Origin: Sandaracinaceae bacterium
GTDB lineage: Bacteria; Myxococcota_A; Polyangia; Polyangiales; Sandaracinaceae
NCBI GenBank assembly: GCA_020633195.1
Contig: JACKEC010000024.1
Location: 62,001 to 126,000 of the forward strand
DNA length: 64,000 nucleotides
Direction: 5' to 3'
Under the pieces are notes generated by a model that saw nothing but the letters and a program-made list of their open reading frames with translations, had not been told where the DNA came from and made no database searches. Position numbers and translations under genes: made by a program. Shown here one piece after another: positions 9,647 to 18,817 of the stretch (position 1 is the stretch's first letter; each line of letters opens with the position of its first letter).

Positions 9647-11728
9647 CTACTTCTCCGTGAGCCGGGTCACCGCGTCCCAGTCGTCGTCGGGCGGCGCGGC
9701 CGCGAGGCGGGCGCAGCGCTCGCGCAGGCGCGCGGCGGAGGTCTCGTCGCCGAGCGGCTCGAGCGCCTCGATCGCCGCGTCCCACTCGCGCCGGCAGTAG
9801 CGCGCGAACGCGTCCTCGTAGGTGCGCGCGGCGGCCAGGCGCGCCTCGTCGACCTCGCCCTCGCGGCCGAGCGGCTCGTAGACCTCGATGGGCATCGCGC
9901 GGCCCTTCACCGCGACGTGGTCGATCAGCCGCCACACGAACCCGTCGCCGACGGCGTCCTTGAAGTCGCCCGAGACGAGGACGTAGGTCCCGAACGCCTT
10001 GTTGGCGCCCTCGAGCCGGGCCGCGAGGTTCACGGTGTCGCCGAGCACGGTGTAGCTGAGGCGCGCGTGCGAGCCGACGTTGCCGACCACGACGTCCCCG
10101 GTGTGGAGGCCGAACCGCGTGGGGAGGGCGGGGAGGCCCTCCGCGACCCACTCCGCCTCGAGCTCCGCGAGCCGCTCCCGGACCGCGAGGACCGCCTCGA
10201 GCGCGTGCCGCGCGTGGTCGGGGTCGTCGATGGGCGCGCCCCAGAACGCCATCACCGCGTCGCCGATCATCTTGTCGACGGTGGCCCGGCGGGACCGCAG
10301 CACCCCGAGCACCGCGTCGAAGTAGCGGCCCATGTGCGCCGTCAGCTCCGTCGGCGTCATCCGCTCCGAGATCGTCGTGAACCCCGCGATGTCGGTGAAC
10401 AGGATCGTCAGCCGCGCCGCGCGCCCGCCGAGCTGGGCGACGTCGCCGCGCCGGATCAGCTCACGGACGACCTCGACGGGGACATAGCGAGAGAACGAGT
10501 CGAGCGCGGATCGCATGCGCTCCTGCGCCTCGGTCAGCAGCCGCACCTCCCGGAGCGGCGACGCGATCGGCGGCGAACGGGACAGGTCGAGGGTGCGGAT
10601 CTTCTCGGCCTGCGTGGCCAGCGTCTCGAGCGGTCGGCTGTAGCTGCGCGCGAGCAGGAGCGCGATGAGGACGGCGAGCACGAGGGCCCCGAACACCACG
10701 CCGACGATCACGTTGCGCTGGCGGTGGACCCGCCCGAGGAAGTCGCGCTCGGGGACGAGCACCTGGATCCACATCCGGTGGCCCGGGCTCAGCTGGTAGG
10801 CGCGCATCCCGACCCACCACACCTCCGAGTCGACCTCGACGGGGAAGACCCGCTCGCCGCGCCCGAGCTCCGTCCATCGCTGCCAGGCGAGCCGGGCCGG
10901 CTCCACGCCGAGCTCGCTGGCCGGTCGGAGCACCGCCTCGCGGCGCGCCTCGTCGCTCTCGAGGCTCGGGTCCCGCGGGAGACCGACCACCCGGCCGTCG
11001 TCCGCGAGCACGAGCGCCGCGCCGTGCGCGCTCACGTCGAGCTCGGTGGTGAAGCGGGAGATGTCCGCGAGGAGCACGTCGAGGCCGGCGACGTGAGGGG
11101 CGCCGCCCCCCGGCGGCGCGAAGGTCATCGACGCGGTGATGCCCGGGTCGCCCGTGGTGAAGAACGCGTAGGGCTCGGTCCAGGCGATCCGCCCCGAGGC
11201 GCCGACCGCCTCCGAGTACCACGGCCGCGCGCGCGGGTCGTAGTCGAGCGGCTCGTCCCACCGCCGCTCGAGCGCGCCTCGCCGGGAGAGCTGCGCCCAG
11301 CGCGCGCGGCCGTCGAAGCGGTCGGGCCAGACCTCGCGGCGCCGGTAGCCCTCGGGGAGCTCGAGGAGCATGTAGCCGTGGCCCTCGTCGCTCGCGACCA
11401 TCAGCGAGCTGACCTGCGGCTGCCGGCGGAGGACCGGGAGCAGCATCGGCGTCAGCCGCTCGGGCTCGATCGGCGTGACCAAGCCGCCCCCGCCCCAGTC
11501 GGCCAGGGTCCTCAGCTGCTGACGCACCGGGCCGAAGAAGCCCTCGAGCGACGTGTGGACCTGCGAGGTCGAGCGCAGCACCAGCGACTGGCTCAGCTCC
11601 TCCACCGCGCGCGTCGACTGGTAGATGGTGAGCGCGAGCACGGCCGCGGACACCGCCACGACGAGGAGCACCAGGTTCCGCACCAGGCTCCGACGGATCG
11701 TGATGCCGCCGACGTCGCGTTCCCCCAC
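9647..11728 (-). CDS. Membrane sensor class III adenylate/guanylate cyclase
   Basis: 693 residues. An N-terminal membrane helix (about 17-36) and a second (about 339-361) bracket a ~300-residue periplasmic sensor that resembles a double-Cache domain (RPWYSEAV, AGLDVLLADI). A HAMP-like linker precedes the cyclase domain (about 435-620). Catalytic residues are visible: metal Asp446 in LFTDIAGFTT and Asp490 in DKMIGDAVMAFWG, with Lys486 and the VLGDTVN Asp as purine-specificity residues suggesting ATP. LHTGDVVVGNVG and TVNLAARLE complete the family pattern. A short helical C-terminal region follows. GTG start 3 nt after the stop of the LamG lipoprotein gene, so the two form an operon. Confidence 0.93.
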   Translation of the reverse strand: MGERDVGGITIRRSLVRNLVLLVVAVSAAVLALTIYQSTRAVEELSQSLVLRSTSQVHTSLEGFFGPVRQQLRTLADWGGGGLVTPIEPERLTPMLLPVLRRQPQVSSLMVASDEGHGYMLLELPEGYRRREVWPDRFDGRARWAQLSRRGALERRWDEPLDYDPRARPWYSEAVGASGRIAWTEPYAFFTTGDPGITASMTFAPPGGGAPHVAGLDVLLADISRFTTELDVSAHGAALVLADDGRVVGLPRDPSLESDEARREAVLRPASELGVEPARLAWQRWTELGRGERVFPVEVDSEVWWVGMRAYQLSPGHRMWIQVLVPERDFLGRVHRQRNVIVGVVFGALVLAVLIALLLARSYSRPLETLATQAEKIRTLDLSRSPPIASPLREVRLLTEAQERMRSALDSFSRYVPVEVVRELIRRGDVAQLGGRAARLTILFTDIAGFTTISERMTPTELTAHMGRYFDAVLGVLRSRRATVDKMIGDAVMAFWGAPIDDPDHARHALEAVLAVRERLAELEAEWVAEGLPALPTRFGLHTGDVVVGNVGSHARLSYTVLGDTVNLAARLEGANKAFGTYVLVSGDFKDAVGDGFVWRLIDHVAVKGRAMPIEVYEPLGREGEVDEARLAAARTYEDAFARYCRREWDAAIEALEPLGDETSAARLRERCARLAAAPPDDDWDAVTRLTEK

Positions 11729-11731
11729 CGA

Positions 11732-12766
11732 CTAGAAGGGCCCGTCGCCGATCCACATCGGGTCGGCGGGGTCCGCGGTCGTGAGGGCCCCGAGGATCGC
11801 GACCTTCCCGCTGGCGGTGTAGTCGAGCGCGATCTGCCCGCGCTCGTCGAGGCGCCAGTACGCGACCATCCCGGGGATCGAGCCGGAGATCCGCATGTTC
11901 ATGTTCGCGATGATCGCCATCTGGTCGCGGGCCACGCGCCAGACGCGGATCTCGTCGATGTCCACGTCGGAGCGGCCGCAGGTGAAGACCTGGTCGCCGA
12001 ACGCGCGGCGCAGCTCGGGGACGTCGGCCATGCGCGCGACGGCGACGCCGTCGACGTAGAGGTAGGTGGTGTGGCGGCCGTCCGGCTGAAGCTGGGCGAC
12101 GAACGCGACGTGGGTCCAGCGGTCGAGGACGAGCGGGGGCCCGACGAGGGTGTGCGAGAGCGGCGCGACCTCCCAGCCCATCACGAGGTTGCCGCCCCGG
12201 ACGCCCACGAAGAGGTGGCGGGTGGTGGCGTCGCCCTTCTCGCAGAAGGTCGCGTCGCCCGGCTCGCGGGAGCGCACCCACATCTCGAGGGCGGAGTCGT
12301 CGGGGGTGTCGAAGGCGGGCGAGTCCTCGACCTCGAAGTAGGTCGTGGCGGTGAAGCGCAGCGCCGGGCGGCGCGGCCCGCCCGCGTCGAGGCCCGGGCC
12401 CGCGTCGGGGCGGCTGGCGTCGCGGCCCGGACCCGCGTCGCGCGGGCCGGCGTCGAGGCGGACCCCGGCGTCGCGGCGGGGGCGCCCCGCGTCGAAGCCG
12501 ACGAAGCCCCCGTCGAAGAAGAAGCCCGCGTCCCGGCCGGCGTCGAAGCCGGGCAGGCCGCCGTCGGGGGTGCCGGCGTCGAAGCGGCCCGCGTCGCGGC
12601 GCGTCGGGCCCGCGTCGAAGCCGGGGAAGTCGCCGTCGAAGAGCGGGGTGATCGGGACGTCCGGCCGAGCGCCGCCATCGAACGGCGTGCTCTCCCCGGG
12701 GTGGGAGAGGTAGCACCCGGCGAAGAGGGTTCCTCCGAGCACGAGGGTGAGGACCCGACGCGGCAT
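11732..12766 (-). CDS. LamG/concanavalin-like lipoprotein with Asp-Ala-Gly linker
   Basis: 344 residues. The signal peptide MPRRVLTLVLGGTLFAGC ends in a lipobox. A ~110-residue linker of repeated FDAG, RDAG and DGG units follows, a style seen in other lipoproteins of this window. The C-terminal ~210 residues fit a LamG/concanavalin A-like sandwich: LEMWVRS, WTHVAFVAQL, TYLYVDGVAVA and DIDEIRVWRVA are the characteristic strands. Such domains bind carbohydrates or proteins at the cell surface. It is the promoter-proximal gene of a two-gene operon with the sensor-cyclase, so it might present or sense a ligand for that cyclase; this link is inferred from position only. Confidence 0.88.
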   Translation of the reverse strand: MPRRVLTLVLGGTLFAGCYLSHPGESTPFDGGARPDVPITPLFDGDFPGFDAGPTRRDAGRFDAGTPDGGLPGFDAGRDAGFFFDGGFVGFDAGRPRRDAGVRLDAGPRDAGPGRDASRPDAGPGLDAGGPRRPALRFTATTYFEVEDSPAFDTPDDSALEMWVRSREPGDATFCEKGDATTRHLFVGVRGGNLVMGWEVAPLSHTLVGPPLVLDRWTHVAFVAQLQPDGRHTTYLYVDGVAVARMADVPELRRAFGDQVFTCGRSDVDIDEIRVWRVARDQMAIIANMNMRISGSIPGMVAYWRLDERGQIALDYTASGKVAILGALTTADPADPMWIGDGPF

Positions 12767-12834
12767 CCGGAGACCATAGCCCGGCGCCGCGCGGCGAGCA
12801 CGAAAGGGGCCGACGGGCTGCTATGGTCCGGCGC

Positions 12835-13860
12835 ATGGACGAGAACCTGAACGCCGCCGTGCTCGGCGCGGGCTCGTGGGGCACCGCGCTCGCGAAGCTC
12901 CTCGCCGACAACGGTCATCGGGTGCGGCTGTGGTGTCGCCGGACCGAGCAGGCCGAGGCCATCGAGGCGGCTCGCGAGAACGAGGCGTACCTCCCGGGCT
13001 TCCGCCTCCCCGACGACCTCCACGCGACCAGCGACCTCGAGGGCGCGCTCGACGGGGTCGGGCTCATCCTCAGCGTCGTGCCCACGCATGGCCTGCGCGC
13101 GGTCCTCGAGCAGGCCAAGGACCTGTTCCCCGCCGACGCACCCGTGCTCTCGTGCACCAAGGGCATCGAGCAAGAGTCGTTGCTCATGGTGTCGGGGGTG
13201 TTCGAGGCGCACCTGCCCGCGGATCGCCACCACCTGCTGACCTACCTGGCCGGCCCGAGCTTCGCCCGGGAGGTCGCGGCGCGGATGCCCACCGCGGTCA
13301 CCGTCGCCGGTCACGACGAGAAGGTCGCGCACCGCGTGCAGCACCACCTGCGCAACCCGTCGATGCGCGTCTACACGACCGACGACGTGGTCGGCGCCGA
13401 GCTCGGCGGCGCGCTCAAGAACGTCATCGCCATCGCCGCGGGCGTCGGCGACGGGCTCGGGTTCGGTCACAACGCGCGCGCCGCGATCATCACGCGGGGG
13501 CTCGCCGAGATCGGGCGGCTCGGCGCGAAGATGGGCGCGCACCCGATGACGGTGCACGGCCTCGCGGGCATGGGCGACCTCGTCCTCACGTGCACCGGCG
13601 ACCTCAGCCGCAACCGCAAGGTCGGCCTCGCGCTCGGCGCGGGGCAGAAGCTCGCCGACATCCTCGCGGGCATGAACATGGTCGCGGAGGGCGTGAAGAC
13701 GACGAAGAGCGCCCACGAGCTCGCGCTGCGCGAGGGCGTCGAGATGCCGATCACGGCGGCGATGTACAAGATCCTCTACGAGGACCAGGACCCGAAGCTC
13801 ATGGTCACCGAGCTGATGACCCGCGCGGCCCGCAAGGAGCGCGACGACCACCACGAGTAG
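12835..13860 (+). CDS. gpsA: Glycerol-3-phosphate dehydrogenase [NAD(P)+]
   Basis: About 341 residues, the normal GpsA length. The NAD site is AVLGAGSWGTALAKLLA. Other conserved blocks are present: NEAYLPGFRLP, LSCTKGIE, LAGPSFAREVA, GAELGGALKNVIAIAAG with the catalytic Lys, HGLAGMGDLVLTC and MVAEGVKTT. The enzyme reduces dihydroxyacetone phosphate to sn-glycerol 3-phosphate in the cytoplasm for phospholipid synthesis. ATG 12835 is preferred because homologues start just before the nucleotide motif; ATG 12823 would add four residues and lies nearer an AAAGGGG ribosome-site candidate. The gene is divergent from the LamG lipoprotein and its stop is 2 bp from the convergent transporter stop. Confidence 0.96.
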   Translation: MDENLNAAVLGAGSWGTALAKLLADNGHRVRLWCRRTEQAEAIEAARENEAYLPGFRLPDDLHATSDLEGALDGVGLILSVVPTHGLRAVLEQAKDLFPADAPVLSCTKGIEQESLLMVSGVFEAHLPADRHHLLTYLAGPSFAREVAARMPTAVTVAGHDEKVAHRVQHHLRNPSMRVYTTDDVVGAELGGALKNVIAIAAGVGDGLGFGHNARAAIITRGLAEIGRLGAKMGAHPMTVHGLAGMGDLVLTCTGDLSRNRKVGLALGAGQKLADILAGMNMVAEGVKTTKSAHELALREGVEMPITAAMYKILYEDQDPKLMVTELMTRAARKERDDHHE

Positions 13861-13862
13861 GG

Positions 13863-15197
13863 TCAGGCTTCGGCGGGCGGAGGCTCCGGGGCGCTCTGGC
13901 GCGACCGCAAGATCCGTTGCTGGCTCTCGTCGAGCGGGAATCGCCACATCGTGAGCGCGGCGATCACGAAGCAGACGACGGGGACGATCACGTAGACCGC
14001 CTTCAGGCCGGCGATCGCGTCAGCCGTGTTCTCGATCTGCGGGTCGAAGCCGGCGAGGTCGAGGAGCGGGTAGGCGACGCCGACGGCGATCGCGAAGCCG
14101 AGCTTGTTGGTCAGCGTCAGCAAGGAGTAGAAGAGCCCCGTCCGCTGGGTCCCCGAGCGCAGCGCGTCGTCGTCGGTCACGTCCGCGACGATCGAGCGCA
14201 GCAGGACCGGGGCGGCGCCGTACCCGAGCCCGTAGATCACGTAGGCGACGACGACCATGACGAGGTCGTCGGGCCCGAGCAGCAACACGAACGGCAGCAC
14301 GCCGGCCATGTAGAGCATCGCGATCGAGAACGTGCGGTGTTTGCCGAGCCGGTAGCTGATGCGCAGCCAGATCGGCACGCTCACGAGGCCCGAGATGAAG
14401 TAGGTGAGCAGGAAGAGGCTCGTCCACTCGCCGAGCCGCAGCGCGTGCTCGACGAAGAAGATGTAGAGCGACGCGGTGACGCCCGGCGCGATGCCCGCGC
14501 AGAGGTCGGCGATCAGCACACGGACCATGTAGCGGTTGGTCACCGCGAGCTTGAACGCGGCGAGCATGCCCACCGACTCGCCCGTGTCGCGGACGGGCCG
14601 CTCGCGGACGCCGAGGGTGGCCATCGCGACCGTCAGGGGGAGCAGCGCGAGGATGAACCAGCCGATCGCGGCCGACCGCGTGAAGCCGCCGCCGCCGACC
14701 CGCTGCTCGATCCAGGCGGGGAGGGCGAGCACGAGCACCATCCCCGTCAGCAAGCCGCCTTGACGCCAGGCCTGCAGCCGAGAGCGGACGTGGTAGTCGT
14801 CCGAGAGCTCCGCGCCCCACGACATGTGGGAGATGGTCAGCATCGTCCAGCCCACGTAGAGCACGACGAGCCACACCAGCAGGTAGATCCAGTCGACCCC
14901 GGTCTCGGGTAGGAACAGTCGCCACACGCTGAGCAGCAGGATGGGCACCGACGCCACGATCCACGGCCGTCGCCGGCCCCACCGGGTGCGCACCCGGTCG
15001 GTGACCACGCCGAGGAGGACGTCGGTGAGCACGTCCCAGAGGCGCGTGACCATGAACACCGTGCCCACGATCGAGAGGCCCAGCCCCAGGTCCTCCGCGT
15101 AGAACGGCGGCAGGTAGACCACCAGGGGCATCCCGAGCGCGGCGATCGGGATCGCGGGGGCGGCGAACAGGGCCAGGTGACGGGTCGCGAGCTTCAT
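13863..15197 (-). CDS. GPH/MFS-family sugar-cation symporter-like transporter
   Basis: 444 residues with about 12 hydrophobic segments. The early motif VTRLWDVLTDVLLGVVTDRVRTRWGRRRPW matches the GPH (melibiose-type) signature, in which the paired Asp residues bind the coupling cation and the GRRRPW loop is cytoplasmic. A second copy-like region follows in the C-terminal half (RSIVADVTDDDALRSGTQR). Members import sugars, glycosides or other small solutes with Na+ or H+; the substrate is not predictable. ATG 15197 was chosen because MKLATRHL begins a typical N-terminus and the upstream 34 codons are Arg/Pro-rich. It is divergent from the glycosyltransferase gene with an 82-bp shared upstream region. 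Confidence 0.88.
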   Translation of the reverse strand: MKLATRHLALFAAPAIPIAALGMPLVVYLPPFYAEDLGLGLSIVGTVFMVTRLWDVLTDVLLGVVTDRVRTRWGRRRPWIVASVPILLLSVWRLFLPETGVDWIYLLVWLVVLYVGWTMLTISHMSWGAELSDDYHVRSRLQAWRQGGLLTGMVLVLALPAWIEQRVGGGGFTRSAAIGWFILALLPLTVAMATLGVRERPVRDTGESVGMLAAFKLAVTNRYMVRVLIADLCAGIAPGVTASLYIFFVEHALRLGEWTSLFLLTYFISGLVSVPIWLRISYRLGKHRTFSIAMLYMAGVLPFVLLLGPDDLVMVVVAYVIYGLGYGAAPVLLRSIVADVTDDDALRSGTQRTGLFYSLLTLTNKLGFAIAVGVAYPLLDLAGFDPQIENTADAIAGLKAVYVIVPVVCFVIAALTMWRFPLDESQQRILRSRQSAPEPPPAEA

Positions 15198-15279
15198 GCG
15201 GTGCCGCGAGGGCAGCGGAGGATACACGGGCCGCCCCGCGATTGCGCCGGGCCGTGGCACCGCCCATGCTCGGGCCGCC

Positions 15280-16068
15280 GTGGCGCGCACCGTCCTCATC
15301 GTCCCCTGCTACAACGAGGCCTCGCGCCTCGACGCCGACGCGTTCGTGGCGGGCCTCGACCGGGTGCCGGGGCTCTGGTTCCGGTTCGTGGACGATGGCT
15401 CGACGGACGGCACCCTCGAGGTCCTCGAGGCCCTGCGGCGCCGCGCCCCGGAGCGCATCGCGGTCACCCGGTGCGCGAAGAACGGCGGCAAGTCCGAGGC
15501 GGTCCGCCAGGGCGTGCTCGCCGCGCTGCGGGACGACCCGCCGGACTACGTCGGCTACTGGGACGCCGACCTCGCGACGCCGCTCGTCGAGGTCCCGCGC
15601 TTCGTCGAGCGCTTCGCCGAGGGCCCCGACGTGCGGGTCGTGCTCGGCTCGCGCGTGCGCCTGCTCGGTCACCACATCAAGCGCAAGATGTCCCGGCACG
15701 TCTTCGGGCGCGGCTTCGCGACGGTGGTGTCCACGATGCTGTCGCTGCACGTCTACGACACGCAGTGCGGGGCCAAGCTCTTCAAGGTCGACGCCGACCT
15801 CGAGGACGCGTTCGGCGAGCCCTTCATGTCCCGCTGGGTCTTCGACGTGGAGCTGCTCGTCCGCCTCATGATCCGCTGGGAGGCGCAGGGCATCGAGGCC
15901 TCGCACGTGGTCGTCGAGCAGCCCCTCGCGCGCTGGGAGGACGTGGCCGGCTCGAAGGTCAGCTTCGCGGACGGGCTCAAAGCCATCGCCGAGGTCGGCG
16001 CGATCGGCAACCGCTACCGGCGCGTGCTCGTGCCCCGCCGCGCCCGCATCGGCTGGGCCGACCCGTAG
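15280..16068 (+). CDS. GT2 glycosyltransferase, dolichyl/polyprenyl-phosphate glucosyltransferase-like
   Basis: About 262 residues. It has a GT-A fold with the nucleotide-sugar motifs LIVPCYNEASRL, FVDDGSTDGTLEVL and the metal-binding YWDADLATP. TQCGAKLFK and FDVELLVR are typical of the Alg5/DPG-synthase branch, which moves a sugar from a nucleotide donor to a lipid phosphate. A terminal hydrophobic anchor is absent, so the protein may be peripheral on the cytoplasmic face. The start is GTG 15280 because the conserved fold begins at once after it (ARTVLIVPCYNE); the 28 codons before it have no family character. It may supply lipid-linked sugars to the GT-C enzymes encoded elsewhere in the window. 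Confidence 0.88.
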   Translation: MARTVLIVPCYNEASRLDADAFVAGLDRVPGLWFRFVDDGSTDGTLEVLEALRRRAPERIAVTRCAKNGGKSEAVRQGVLAALRDDPPDYVGYWDADLATPLVEVPRFVERFAEGPDVRVVLGSRVRLLGHHIKRKMSRHVFGRGFATVVSTMLSLHVYDTQCGAKLFKVDADLEDAFGEPFMSRWVFDVELLVRLMIRWEAQGIEASHVVVEQPLARWEDVAGSKVSFADGLKAIAEVGAIGNRYRRVLVPRRARIGWADP

Positions 16069-16085
16069 GCCTCGGGCTCGTAGCC

Positions 16086-17105
16086 TCAGCTCTGCAGGAG
16101 CTCCTCAAGAAGCGGTCGGACGACGCGCTCGACGGCGTCCCGCCGACACGCCGCGAGGGCCGCGCCGTCGAGCACGCCGTGTTTCGCGAGCCGGTCGGCG
16201 TCCGGGTCGGCCGGCGCCGCGGCGCTCGGAGCGATCGAGAGCCCGGCGGCCGCGTCGGGATCCGCGGACAGGGCCCAGCGGAGCGTTCGCCACGCGAGGG
16301 AGGCGTGGCCGGCCTCGTCGGCGGCGAGGACCGCGAGGGCGTCGCGCACGGGCGCCGGCTCGGCGCGACCGGCCGCTCGCTCGGCGGCGAGGGCCGCGAC
16401 GGTCTCGTTGACGCAGCCCTCCTCGAAGACGCGACGCGCGAGCGCGGCCACGCCTCCCGCGCGCGGGGGCGGGCTCACGAGCGGCCCGGGCCCGGCCTCG
16501 AGCGCGCCGTACGCTGCGGCGAGGGTGAACGCGAGCTCGGCGTGGCGGAGCTCGTCGCGGCCGGCGGCGAGGTGTCCGTCGACGAGCTCGCGCGGCGCGC
16601 CGACCGCCATGAGCTCGATCGCGGCCCGCGCGAACGAGGCGACCGAGGCGTGCTCGGCGAGCGCGGCGTCCGTCCAGGCCATCGCCACGCGGGCGCGCAG
16701 CGCGGGGGGCAGCTCGTGGCCCAGCGTCGCCTGCGCGAGCGCCCACGACGCGGGCCCGGAGGGCGCCACCACGAGCCGCTCGCCGTCGAGGAGGGGGCGC
16801 CCCGGCGAGACGATCACGCCGCTGTTCCCACCCTGCGGGACCGTGATCACGCCGACGCCCTCTTCGCGACCCCGCGACAGGCTCTCCCGCCACTGCCGGT
16901 CGAACTCGTCCGGGTCCATCTCGCCGTCCTGACTCGACGGGGCGACGGCGGTCGTCTCCACGCCATCGGTCGTCGTCGCGGGCGGCGCCTCGCGGGCCAC
17001 GGGCGCAGGGGTCGGCGCGGGGGAGGGCGACGCGCCCCCGCAAGCGGCTACGGGAGCGGCGAGGACGGCCGCGCGGATCATCATCCGGAGTCGTTCGAGG
17101 TCCAT
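16086..17105 (-). CDS. Lipoprotein with a ferritin-like diiron domain
   Basis: About 339 residues. The signal ends at APVAAC, a lipobox, and is followed by a Pro/Thr-rich spacer. From about residue 165 there is a four-helix ferritin-like domain with a full ligand set: Glu in AEHASVASFAR, ExxH in DELRHAELAF, Glu in NETVAALAAE and ExxH in DEAGHASLAW. Such proteins bind a diiron centre; roles range from oxidase activity to iron storage, and the target of this exported form is unknown. ATG 17105 is used; ATG 17084 or 17081 would give a shorter signal with the same lipobox. The fused layout resembles the separate lipoprotein and ferritin-like genes at 34.2-35.3 kb. Confidence 0.85.
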   Translation of the reverse strand: MDLERLRMMIRAAVLAAPVAACGGASPSPAPTPAPVAREAPPATTTDGVETTAVAPSSQDGEMDPDEFDRQWRESLSRGREEGVGVITVPQGGNSGVIVSPGRPLLDGERLVVAPSGPASWALAQATLGHELPPALRARVAMAWTDAALAEHASVASFARAAIELMAVGAPRELVDGHLAAGRDELRHAELAFTLAAAYGALEAGPGPLVSPPPRAGGVAALARRVFEEGCVNETVAALAAERAAGRAEPAPVRDALAVLAADEAGHASLAWRTLRWALSADPDAAAGLSIAPSAAAPADPDADRLAKHGVLDGAALAACRRDAVERVVRPLLEELLQS

Positions 17106-17175
17106 GCGGGCCAATCTAACGCGGCGGGGACGGGGCGCGCGACGGGGCGCCGATCTGCGCTAACACTGTCGGCGG

Positions 17176-18795
17176 GTGGAAGGCTGGCGACGACGGCTCG
17201 TGTACTGGGGCGTGCTCCCGCTCATCGCGGCGGCGGCGGGGATCCTCGGCTACTACTCGTACCGCTCCGCGGCGCAGTTCCAGGCGCTCGGCGAGCAGTC
17301 GATCGTTCAGTCCACGGTGCTCCTCGTCGACGAGAAGGTCGACCGCATCGAGGAGCAGATCATCAACGCCGACAACGCGGTGTTCCACCTCGTCGATCTG
17401 GACCACCTCGACGCGCTCGAGGAGGCGTGGGAGCCACTCGCGGAGCGGATCTCGCCGAGCGTGCGGGCGGTGCTCGTCGTCGACGACGCGGGCGAGGTGG
17501 TGGCCTACGCGTACCGCGGCGGGCCGCGCGGGCGCCGCGACTTCCGCAAGGTGTTCCTCGAGCGCATCCTCGCGGACCTCGAGCTGCAGCGGCAGCGACC
17601 CGGCCAGCTCCGGCACCTGCACCGGACCTACGTCGACCGCTCCTACCTCGTCTCCTACAAGGCGGTGCGCTCCGGGCCGCGGCGCTTCTACATGATCGCC
17701 AGCCACGACACCGCGTACTTCGTGCGGGACGTGTTCCCGTCGCTCTTCGTCAGCGAGGGCGAGGACCAGCGCTACAACGTCGTCGACGCCGACAACCACC
17801 GGATCTTCGGGCCCAACCTGAGCCGCGCGGGGGACTACCTCGTCGGTCGCCGCTTCCCGACCACGCTCTACAACTGGCGGCTCCAGATCGCTCCGAAGGA
17901 GGCGCCGCTCCTCGAGGCGCAGCGCCGCAGCGGCTTCGTCACCGAGGTCGGCCTCGTCGCGTTCTCGTTCGCCGTGATCCTCATCGGCGTGGTGCTGCTG
18001 ATCTACGCGGCGACGATGGAGAGCCGGCTCAACATGCTGCGCTCGGAGTTCGTGGCGAACGTCTCACACGAGCTCAAGACGCCCTTGTCGGTGGTGCGGA
18101 TGTTCGCGGAGATGCTCCTCACCAAACGGGTGCGGACGCCCGAGAAGGAGCAGCAGTACCTCGAGATCATCCTGCGCGAGTCCGAGCGCCTCTCCGCGCT
18201 GATCGAGAACGTGCTCGACTTCTCCGCGATCGAGCGCGGCAAGCAGAGCTACCAGATGCGCGAGGGGGATCTGGTGGAGGTGCTCGGCCGCGCCATCGAC
18301 GCATTCCGCTTCCGGCTCGAGCGGGACGGGGTCGAGCTGCAGGTCCACGTCGCCGAGGACGTCCCGCTGGTGCGGTTCGACGAGCAAGCCATCTTGCTCT
18401 CGATCATGAACCTCCTCGACAACGCGGTGAAGTACGGAGACAAGACCACCGTCGAGGTCACGCTCGAGCGGGGCCGTCGACACGTCTACGTGCGGGTGCG
18501 CGACCACGGCCCCGGGATTCCGTCCGGTGAGACGCGTCGCGTGTTCGAGCGCTTCTACCGGGTGCGCCGCGCCGGCGAGAGCACCCGCGGCTCGGGCATC
18601 GGGCTGTCGCTCGTGAAGCGCATCGTCGAGGCGCACGGCGGTCGGGCGTGGGCGGAGAACCACCCGAAGGGCGGCGCGCTCGTCTCCCTGTCGCTGCCGA
18701 TCGCGAGCGGGTGGTCCTCGGCCGGCGAGGTCGAGGCCGTCACCGACAGCATCCCGCCGGGGCCCGTCTCCTCGCCCCCCCATGCGGCGCCGTGA
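17176..18795 (+). CDS. PhoR-like sensor histidine kinase
   Basis: 539 residues, GTG start. Two membrane helices (about 10-28 and 255-279) flank a ~225-residue extracytoplasmic sensor rich in acidic and aromatic residues. The HisKA motif is NVSHELKTPLS with His298 as phosphorylation site. The HATPase domain shows the N-box NLLDNAVKYGD (about 411-421), G1 DHGPGIP (about 443-449) and G2 GSGIGLSLVKRIVEAHGG. The short linker without HAMP or PAS recalls PhoR-type kinases. The gene ends in a Pro/Ser tail and lies 22 bp before its response regulator, so the two form a co-transcribed pair. Confidence 0.95.
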   Translation: MEGWRRRLVYWGVLPLIAAAAGILGYYSYRSAAQFQALGEQSIVQSTVLLVDEKVDRIEEQIINADNAVFHLVDLDHLDALEEAWEPLAERISPSVRAVLVVDDAGEVVAYAYRGGPRGRRDFRKVFLERILADLELQRQRPGQLRHLHRTYVDRSYLVSYKAVRSGPRRFYMIASHDTAYFVRDVFPSLFVSEGEDQRYNVVDADNHRIFGPNLSRAGDYLVGRRFPTTLYNWRLQIAPKEAPLLEAQRRSGFVTEVGLVAFSFAVILIGVVLLIYAATMESRLNMLRSEFVANVSHELKTPLSVVRMFAEMLLTKRVRTPEKEQQYLEIILRESERLSALIENVLDFSAIERGKQSYQMREGDLVEVLGRAIDAFRFRLERDGVELQVHVAEDVPLVRFDEQAILLSIMNLLDNAVKYGDKTTVEVTLERGRRHVYVRVRDHGPGIPSGETRRVFERFYRVRRAGESTRGSGIGLSLVKRIVEAHGGRAWAENHPKGGALVSLSLPIASGWSSAGEVEAVTDSIPPGPVSSPPHAAP

Positions 18796-18817
18796 CTTTC
18801 TGATATCGTCGGCCGCG

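Noticed and set aside
18782..18817. Upstream start for the response regulator giving MRRRDFL, which resembles a Tat signal
   Set aside because: A cytoplasmic response regulator needs no signal; the segment overlaps the kinase end and the receiver fold starts at ATG 18818.
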